DNA from: Epiperipatus broadwayi
Taxonomy: Eukaryota > Onychophora > Udeonychophora > Euonychophora > Peripatidae
Assembly (NCBI GenBank): GCA_028023455.1
Contig: JAQFVV010012422.1
Span: 7,989,210-8,053,209 of the forward strand
Reading direction: 5' to 3'
Length of the DNA: 64,000 bases
Below, in pieces: positions 56,541 to 64,000 of this stretch. Position 1 is the stretch's first letter, and each line of letters starts with the position of its first letter. Under the pieces are notes generated by a model. The model saw nothing but the letters and a program-made list of their open reading frames with translations, did no database searches and was not told where the DNA came from. The position numbers and the translations under genes were made by a program.

Positions 56541-58215
56541 TAGTAGCTTTCACAAATATAAAATAAAACAATATGTTAATCCATAAATTCCCATGAATTT
56601 TATACTACTCAGAAAGAGTTTTAGATTGATATGGTAAATATAATTTCAAGCAAGCGATTTTAGTCAGAAGAGGCAAATAATTATTGCAGTGCTATCACAA
56701 ATTTTAAAAGTTTACAGTTGAATCAAAATATTAAAATTCTATTCCTTTAAATGCATTACTGAATGATAAATGTTGTTAATCATTTAATTTCTCCATTCAG
56801 GATAATATAGAAAAAACATTTGCCATTAAGAGCTTAAGAGCTAGTTTTCTACTCAGATATGTTGTTGGTGAAGTGTGACAAAATGACTAATTCTAGGTTT
56901 AAATCGGATGCAGTTCTTCAAAACACTGTAATTAAAAAAGACTAAACAAATCTTGACAAGTGGTTATATTTATAGGCTTATGTCATGTGATTAGGGAACT
57001 TCATAGTATTTTTAACTCAAAATACTTTACTTTTTGTTTGCAAGGAAACAGTCAGAAGCAAATGAGATTTGAAACTTTTAAAAAGTTTAAAACGCCAAAT
57101 TTGAGGCAAAATAATAGTTAATATTATTTTGTATATTAAAATACTTTTTTTACATTAATTAGCAATAAAATAAAATACACAACTATTTATTCTACAAATA
57201 AAATGCCTTATAATACTAAATATTAAACTAAATGATTTTTGTTTTAGTTATCTTTAAACTTCTCATTTTTACTTAATAAAAAACCCATTTATTTAACATT
57301 AAAAATAAATCTATTTAAGCATTTCAGGATTATACTTTTTCAAATTTATTACATTTTAAAACATAAACTTCATAAACACCTGTTTAAATATAATGTTAAA
57401 AGTTACTATCTTTATTAGGTATAATATTGGTTGTGTAGCTATCATAATAAAAATTATTTTATTAATAGTTAGTATAGTATCTTTTTATCCTTTGTATTTG
57501 CCCTTTTAAAATTGTTTTTGTGACTGTGTGTGTTTACTTTTCATTAAATATTAACTGCATTTTATTAAAAGAAAAATTTTAGATGTATATTTTTGGGATG
57601 TTGTAAGTAATAAAATCTGTATGGGAGACATCTTGGATAATTTTAATAATCTACTCTGATAGGTAATCGTTTACGAGAAAATATTGAAATAGTCATATAT
57701 ATATACATGTATGTATATATATATATGTGCTTCGTGTATATATTTTGATATTAAGTTAAAAATATTAAGGCATTTTAAAAAATATAATATATAAAAAAAA
57801 TGTAATTTTATTATAAAATTTAGTTATGAGTTGATAAGTGTGAAAAAGATAGGGTTTTAAACCAGCAAAGAAAGTTTAACTTTCTAATTACTTAAAATAC
57901 CAAATGACATTAAAAGACAGTAGGTACTAAATTTTAATTTTAGAATTTATATTTAATGTAGCATTGTCATTACAATAAAAGGTGATGAGAAACATGTATA
58001 CTTACTGAGGGTTAGATTATATCAAAAGACATTTGGAATTTAATTAAAAAATACAATTAATAAAATTTCAAAATTAAATTACATTAAGATTATAATCAGT
58101 AAGATTTTTTTAGATAGTAAAAAATTAATTTTTTAAAGTTAAAATTAAATAATTAATTTGGAGAACATCCAGATACTTTTGTCATGAGATGCATATATAG
58201 AGCAAAAGAAAAAAG
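56541..58215. other. AT-rich stretch, nothing recognised
   Basis: No supported feature. Confidence 0.35.
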
Positions 58216-58218
58216 GGG

Positions 58219-58328
58219 ATTAGTTATTGTAAACTTTTTGTAGAGTTATTGTAAATTTCTGAAATAGTTATTGTACACTTCTTGTAGAGTTTAGTTATTG
58301 TAAACTTCTGGAAGAGTTATTATAAAGT
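58219..58328 (+). repeat. Short diverged tandem repeat, about 25-35 bp units
   Basis: AGTTATTGTAAACTTTTTGT, AGTTATTGTAAATTTCTG, AGTTATTGTACACTTCTTGT, AGTTATTGTAAACTTCTGGA and AGTTATTATAAAG follow each other with TAGAGTT-like links. Confidence 0.75.
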
Positions 58329-60540
58329 TTTAAGCTGTTAAATTACATCAAGCTATGAGAGAGTAGATCACCACAATTTCTCTGGCCATCACCAAGAAGC
58401 TGAGTATGGAGTTCCCTTGTAGTATAGAATGCTAGGCTGATAAAGTCATTGCCTATATTTTACCATCCATGTTGCTGACATGCTATGCTATCATCATCAA
58501 AAGGGAAGCCCCCAGTATATAATTTCACTGAATGACCAGCTAGCCAGTTCTACTGTTTGTTAAAATCCTTCATGAAAGCCTGGTAAAATAATAATTTAAT
58601 TTAACTATAAATTTCAAATGATAAAAGCATTTCTAATATTCTGCTTTCTTTACTTCCACAATTTATTTATTAACTGCTCTTTAAAGTGTGTTTCTTTTCG
58701 TGCTATATAGAATATTCTTACTGTATTATTAAGATAGTTTATTGCATTATTTAAATGTTTTCTTATTGTGTTATAACACACACTTAATTAATTGTACATT
58801 ATAAAGAAGATCGACTATTGCAATATATACTCCATCTTTCTTAAATTTGCTAGACTTATTGTTTAAGAATCAGACAGAGGTAAATTTATTAAAATATTTC
58901 AATGATTAAAATGTTTGACATTATCTAAAGAAAAGTCCAGTAATTAAATAACAGCAAGATATTTAAATCCCTCCTGATTCTAATTTGTTTTTTTATTATT
59001 TTCTAGTTAAAATTATATACTCAGAATTTATTATTTCAAATATATAATCTGAGCCATTAACACCTATTTCGAATGGTTCATAAATATTTTTTTAATAAAT
59101 CGTGTTTAACAAAATAAAGTTAAAACTTTATTTTCTTTAGAAGGGACGAGTATATATTTATACTGCGTATAGATGATTTATAAACAACCTTCAGTTTAAA
59201 ATAAAATTTAATGTTCGAAGTTAAAAGTTAAAACTTTGGTTTTTTCTTTTGATAAATATATCTGTATACTGTACGATACGATAGCTTACTCTCTAAAACT
59301 TTTAATTCAAATTTAATATATTATCATCGTAGACTATCAATATTTCCATCTATATGTAAGATCTATGGGGCAGATCTCTAATTAAGCAGGGAGTAATCCC
59401 TTATAACTTTTTTTATTATATATAATAACTGCTTAGGCCCTGATTTAGCCTCATATAAATAGATGTCTGCATATTATCAAATTATGACATGACCATTGAC
59501 GTTTTATTTTATATAGATTTAAATTAAGTACAAATGTTTATTATTTTATATAAACTTAGCATTACTGGGTTATCTAATTTCATGGTTATCTTACTGTGTT
59601 TCTTCAGCAGGCATATGTCCCTGCTTCGGAAGATTTAATTTGACGGGTTCTGTTTGTCTAGGTTCCATGCAAATGCGGAAACATTCATTTTCCAAACCCT
59701 GGAGGGTCTTGTTCTTGTCTTGTTACCAGTGCAGTGGATTGTTTCTGTCTGTTGATGAGAGTTATTTAAGGTTATATGAAGATGCTCATTCCATCATGCC
59801 ATGGTCCATTCTATAAAATTTTGAATTTAACTTTGCAAAAGCGAATATATTCCCATCATTGCCTTCTTGTTGGACTGTTTACTAGTTTAACAACTCAATA
59901 CTGCCTTCCCTATCACTTGTATATGATCATGAGAGTTATGAATTTATCTATTTAACCATATTTTTCTAGAGTTAATTAAACTTACATTAACTTATTTTTT
60001 ATTATGTACCTGTTTGAAGGACATCTGCCCCAAGGATCAAATAGATGCATCACCTAAGGTACCTTATTTATACATATGTTATATCAGTGATACTTTTATA
60101 TATGTAATCATCTAATTAATGTAATTCCACTATCTTATAAGTGTAGCAACCAAATTAAGTGGTAGTCATTTCTTTTGTTTATTTGTTTGTAATTTTAATA
60201 CTAATAAAGTGTTTGTATTTTATATATACATTGCATTGGGTATCTTGTTTGCCACAGGAAGTCATATAGTTGTAATCTAAGAGTCTTTACCTCTCCTCAT
60301 CACCGAGCCTAAAAAAAAAGAAGTAGTATGTAGGTTACAATGAGTTGTAGTGGTTAAATCATCCTAGTAGTGATTTATGCTGTTGTCGGCTCATTCCGAC
60401 TGTTAAAATATGAATATCACTTCCAGTCTTATTATTTACCATAATAATAGTAATAAATATCAATATTAGTTGTATTTCATAAGCCAACAATTTTTTTTAA
60501 AGTTTATAGTTATGATTATTGATTTAAATGTTAATATAAA
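58329..60540. other. Mostly AT-rich stretch, no gene recognised
   Basis: A patch at about 59600-59780 is GC-richer (GGTTCCATGCAAATGCGGAA) but I recognise no gene or repeat in it. Confidence 0.35.
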
Positions 60541-60544
60541 TATA

Positions 60545-60680
60545 TAACCATTAGAAACCAGTCAACACTTAGACAATCCCAATATAAATAACAATCAAGA
60601 ATTTCAAACTGTTGTCAAGGCAACCTCCTTTTATCAATAGAGGTGGAATCCCTCTCTCTATATATAATAATTGACATAGA
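60545..60680 (+). repeat. Family D fragment
   Basis: AACCAGTCAACACTTAGACA, then CCCAATATAAATAACAATCA, TGTTGTCAAGGCAACCTCCT and GGTGGAATCCCT match the repeats at 18.4 and 28.2-28.8 kb. Confidence 0.65.
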
Positions 60681-61385
60681 AATTACCTCACTTAAATCAG
60701 ATTGATATAAGAGCATATAAACCAATAGACATGAAACATTATGAAAAATATGCAAGTAATCCTAAACAGTAGATAAAAGATTTTCTTTAATTATATCTTA
60801 TTCTCCCCAAATTAAATCTTCTACTTCTCAGAAATCTTTCTACTATGCCTTTGCTTATTTTTTTCCCAAAATCTTTTTATTTTATAAAAATAAAGCTATT
60901 TGTAAAAGAATATTTTTGGTGCTATTTGTATGTATTTGCTATCCATTGATTGAGTCATAACAAAATAAACAAAGACAAGCTAATTAATAAATTTCCTTTT
61001 TTTCATAAAAAAAATCAAAAACAACAACAACAAAACTATAATAATAATACAATTTATTTTTTAAAAAAACCTATCATGAAAATTATGCTTAATGAACAAA
61101 CAATGATTGAAAATAAATTTTCAATAATTTATGATTAATACATATATCTAAAGTGAAAATTCATTAATGGTAATGATTAATGGTTCTTACAAAGACACAA
61201 CAAAAATATGAAAATTAAATATTTAATAAACAATGACTGGAAAACAAATGTTTTCAAGAAGTTTCTACAAAATGAATTAAATTAGCATTTGACAATTTCA
61301 ACCAATTTAATTTCTTATAGATGTACTTAATAACCTCCATACCACCGCATTCTTTTTAAAATATATGAGTGAAAACATCTTAAAA
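60681..61385. other. AT-rich stretch, nothing recognised
   Basis: No supported feature. Confidence 0.35.
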
Positions 61386-61386
61386 G

Positions 61387-61640
61387 ACAAATGACTCCAA
61401 GATGAATTTCATGTTGAACCAGCACTCATCAGTTAGAGGTTATAATTAAACATTTATTAATCTTTAACTAAGATTTAAGGTTTATATCTGGGCTAGGGAT
61501 AATCTCTAGTTTAATAAATGATTAGTGATAATCATTATTGCATTTATCTAGAGTGGATTATGTCAAAGTTGTGGGTGGAGAAAGTTTGAGACTTTTAAAT
61601 CCATTATTTATAAATATATTGTTTTCAGATTTGTCATCAA
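61387..61640 (-). mobile_element. Family C fragment with kept ribozyme core
   Basis: On the minus strand CTGATGA (plus 61426-61432), stem II GTGCTG/CAACAT around GTT with one mismatch, GAAA and a following TTGG that can pair with CTAA before the core. The sequence from about 61440 resembles the arm interior at 21560-21610 and 23860-23930. Boundaries uncertain. Confidence 0.5.
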
Positions 61641-62314
61641 ACATATATTATTTTTACATTTTTTTTTTTTTTGCTTTGTCTACATTTAAGCTACTTTTTG
61701 TGATTATTAATAAAATTTCTCACTGATTATTGCTAATTTAATTTCTTCCCAATCACTAAAGACATTAATTTTAGGTTTGTTTTTAAACATATTGCTATAT
61801 TCATATTTTTTTGTTGTGTTCTTGAAACTTATCCATTAGCTTTTTTTGTCTAGGTGGCTCCACTAATGGGTGGTACATATATGCAACTAGTATTGATATT
61901 TTTGTGTATGTATGCAAGTCATATAATAAATACAATTTGATTTTTATGCTTTGTTTCCTCTATTAAAAATTAGTTCATGACATACTTTATGAGTCACAAA
62001 AAATGGCAACAATGGCTATAAAGGAGAAAAATCATTTGAAATATCACAAAAAGCTTTTCTCTGTGGTGTCTCTCTATGTTTCCATATTCTCTTTACTTTA
62101 CTCAGGATAATAATGGATCTAAATTTTTTAGTGGTCATCTTTGTATAAAGTGTGTTTCATTAAAAAGAGATTGCAATCAATAATAAATATGTGTAACTAA
62201 GTTTTCTGTTATAATTATAAAGTATCACATGATAGATATGTGTGTCATGGAGCAGATATTTTGTTGGTACAATTTGTTCAAGTTTACTGCATGTTCTTAG
62301 ATGTCTTAATATAA

Positions 62315-62528
62315 ACCACTAAACATCACATAATCACCATTATTTATGCTTACACAAGCTGTTTACACAGAGGCTAAACTTTCCATATAATAGTGCCACT
62401 CAGTGCAGGCTAGAAACTAGTCTGGGGATATTGGATGAGTAAGCAGTAGATAGGGATTTTATACTCAAACCTTCTTGAATCCATTGATTACTCTGACTTG
62501 CACTACTGTGTGAAGAGTTTAGCTTTTG
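62315..62528 (+). mobile_element. Family A element with 13-bp duplication
   Basis: Flanked by TGTCTTAATATAA at 62302-62314 and 62529-62541. Begins ACCACTAAACATCACATAAT, runs forward to CACTCAGTGCAGG, then switches at about 62409 to the opposite arm inside stem II of the ribozyme-like motif (GCTAGAAACTAGTCTGGGGA) and ends at the truncated end. The CTGATGA box is lost at the junction. Confidence 0.85.
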
Positions 62529-62541
62529 TGTCTTAATATAA

Positions 62542-63265
62542 TTACAACTTCCGTCTGCTGTTTTCCAAAAATGGTTTGAGTACATATTTATAAAAATTAC
62601 TATTTAACAAATTGAAATGATATTAAATCACTAAAATGTCATTTATGAATCTTCTGTAATATGTTATTAAAAACCAATCTCTGCAAATTGCATGTTTCGG
62701 GTTCATCTGACTTTATTTGATTATCATGAAAACTTATCACATCATTATCACTATTTCTTTTCTCATTTAAATGCCATTAAATAGATTCTTTTGATGCTAA
62801 ATCTTGAATTTTTATTTTAGTAACCTTACTTCAATAAAATCGATTCTACCAAGCTCACACACTCATTTTTCAAAGAATCCTGCATATCAATGCATAATTT
62901 TATATCATATTAATTTGCTTTATATATATGTAGTGCCATTTACTAATCTATATTACTTGTAACTAAGCTTTTTATTATAGTGTCAACATAGTGTACTGTG
63001 GACATTGCAATTACTTTGTTTTGGTAGTATGTTTAGTGTTTACAGTGTGACTTTGGATCAATCAGCACAACTAGATTTATCATCTGCTGCCTCTAAACAG
63101 TTTATGAAGATCTTATAATTATCAAACAACAGACCGATTAGATTTTAGCAGGTGCTCATAGATAGTTGATGAATTGTATTATATTATCAAAGCTTATTGT
63201 TTTGGCTAGTTTCATTTAAATTTGATTAAGAGTAGTTAATTATATTATTTCTAGTTTATTAATGC
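62542..63265. other. AT-rich stretch, nothing recognised
   Basis: No supported feature. Confidence 0.35.
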
Positions 63266-63269
63266 ATAT

Positions 63270-63740
63270 TTGAGATATACACATATATATATAAAGAGCA
63301 TGCTAATAGCTCTAAACAAGCTTATTTTATTTATTTATTTATTATTATTAATTTTTTTAAGTGGCATAGCATCGGCCGGGACGCGAACCCGCAACCCGGG
63401 CAACTGCCTGCAAGTGCAAGGCAGTCGCGCTGACCTCTCGACCACCAATGCAAGACTTTTTACTAATAAATGTAGCAAGAGAACGCATTCAAAATCTCTA
63501 TCTAGACTTATTCCCACCCCCAAATTGTTTTTGAGTTGATGATTCCAGTCAGTGAGGAGTTAAGTTTGGGAATGGGAATAAGTCTAGGTAGAAATTTTGA
63601 ATGTGTTCTCTTGCTGCATTTATTGGTAAAAAAAAATAAAATAAGCTTGTTTAGAGCTATTAGCAAACTTATTATATTACATTTGTAAATACAAGCTAAT
63701 TAAGTCACGTGGTGTATGACTTGCTTTCTTTAATATACAG
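63270..63740. mobile_element. B-like foldback carrying a SINE in its left arm
   Basis: AAATGTAGCAAGAGAACGCA through ACTTATTCCCACCCCCAAA (63468-63525) is mirrored by TTTGGGAATGGGAATAAGT through TGCATTTATT (63566-63625), and the outer GCTAATAGCTCTAAACAAGC (63302-63321) by GCTTGTTTAGAGCTATTAGC (63645-63664). The gap in the left arm is filled by a SINE. The right end (TACAAGCTAATTAAGTCACG) is like family B tails. No complete hammerhead core is seen. Confidence 0.75.
63345..63455 (-). repeat. tRNA-derived SINE inside a foldback arm
   Basis: On the minus strand: GCATTGGTGGTCGAGAGGTC (A-box region), an anticodon-like arm with an insertion, GGGTTCGCGTCCCGGCCGAT (B box), then a short tail TATGCCACTT and an A-rich run. 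It is the same general SINE type as at 4.7 and 25.2 kb but diverged. It sits where the foldback's left arm should be continuous, so it inserted later. Confidence 0.7.
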
Positions 63741-64000
63741 TATATATATGAAAATATTGGAATGCATATTGCTAGGAGAAAATTCAAATTACAAGCTGTT
63801 CAAGTCACCTCCCAAATGTTGTTTTTTAGCAGTGCCCTCTATAAATAAATGTAATATTGAGACTATATTTATTTATAGAGGGTGTTGCTGAAAAAATATG
63901 ATGGAGGGCAAGTGATTTGAACGTTATATATATATTGATAAAAATTATTTTCTCATATTTATTGAAAGTTGATTTATACAATGAAGTTAAATATTATATA

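Noticed and set aside
63525-63566. Hammerhead in the loop of the 63.3-63.7 kb foldback (TTGATGA)
   Set aside because: No GAAA box follows and the first core base is not C.

Overview
The window is nuclear DNA from an animal, very AT-rich (I did no base count) and almost free of host genes. Reasons: an intronless Rap2-like GTPase copy with metazoan features, several decayed non-LTR retrotransposons, tRNA-derived SINEs, a hAT DNA-transposon relic, long trinucleotide microsatellites, and no operons or dense bacterial-style ORFs. An invertebrate is likely; I cannot fix the phylum from sequence alone. No intact host protein-coding gene is recognised.

Layout. 1-10 kb: foldback repeat A at the left edge, a decayed RTE-like LINE (about 880-2570), a tRNA-derived SINE (about 4.7 kb), a 216-bp MITE-like hairpin (6302-6517) and a short A copy (7216-7413). 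10-27 kb: foldback elements of families C and A, including a C foldback (about 20590-21840) with a hAT relic inside, a LINE tail (23.2-23.5 kb), a tRNA-Gly-like SINE (25.2 kb) and a full A foldback (25420-26046). 28-45 kb: AT hairpins, a short tandem repeat, a C-poor tract, a second RTE-like relic (34.3-35.3 kb), more A and C copies, a minus-strand zinc-knuckle ORF1 relic (about 36.9-38.7 kb), an acidic pseudogene (39.7-40.5 kb) and a family B foldback (41.4-42.2 kb). 45.9-47.8 kb: a Rap2 processed retrocopy inserted in an old LINE. 51.7-56.5 kb: the most complete LINE, with PHD, SGNH esterase, endonuclease and reverse transcriptase parts broken by frameshifts and stops. The rest is repeat fragments and unrecognised AT-rich DNA.

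The most unusual signal is that three otherwise different interspersed repeat families (here A, B and C) each carry the parts of a hammerhead self-cleaving ribozyme: CTGANGA, a short stem-loop II, GAAA, a very short stem III ending in a TH cleavage site, and a flanking stem I. Family A shows a compensatory base-pair change in stem II. Many copies are foldbacks, so the motif occurs twice in opposite orientation. Five family A copies have target-site duplications of different lengths (8 to 14 bp), and four of them share the same first bases, which points to RNA-mediated insertion and not cut-and-paste. No autonomous partner such as a Penelope-like enzyme was seen. All structure and family calls were made by eye and need computation.
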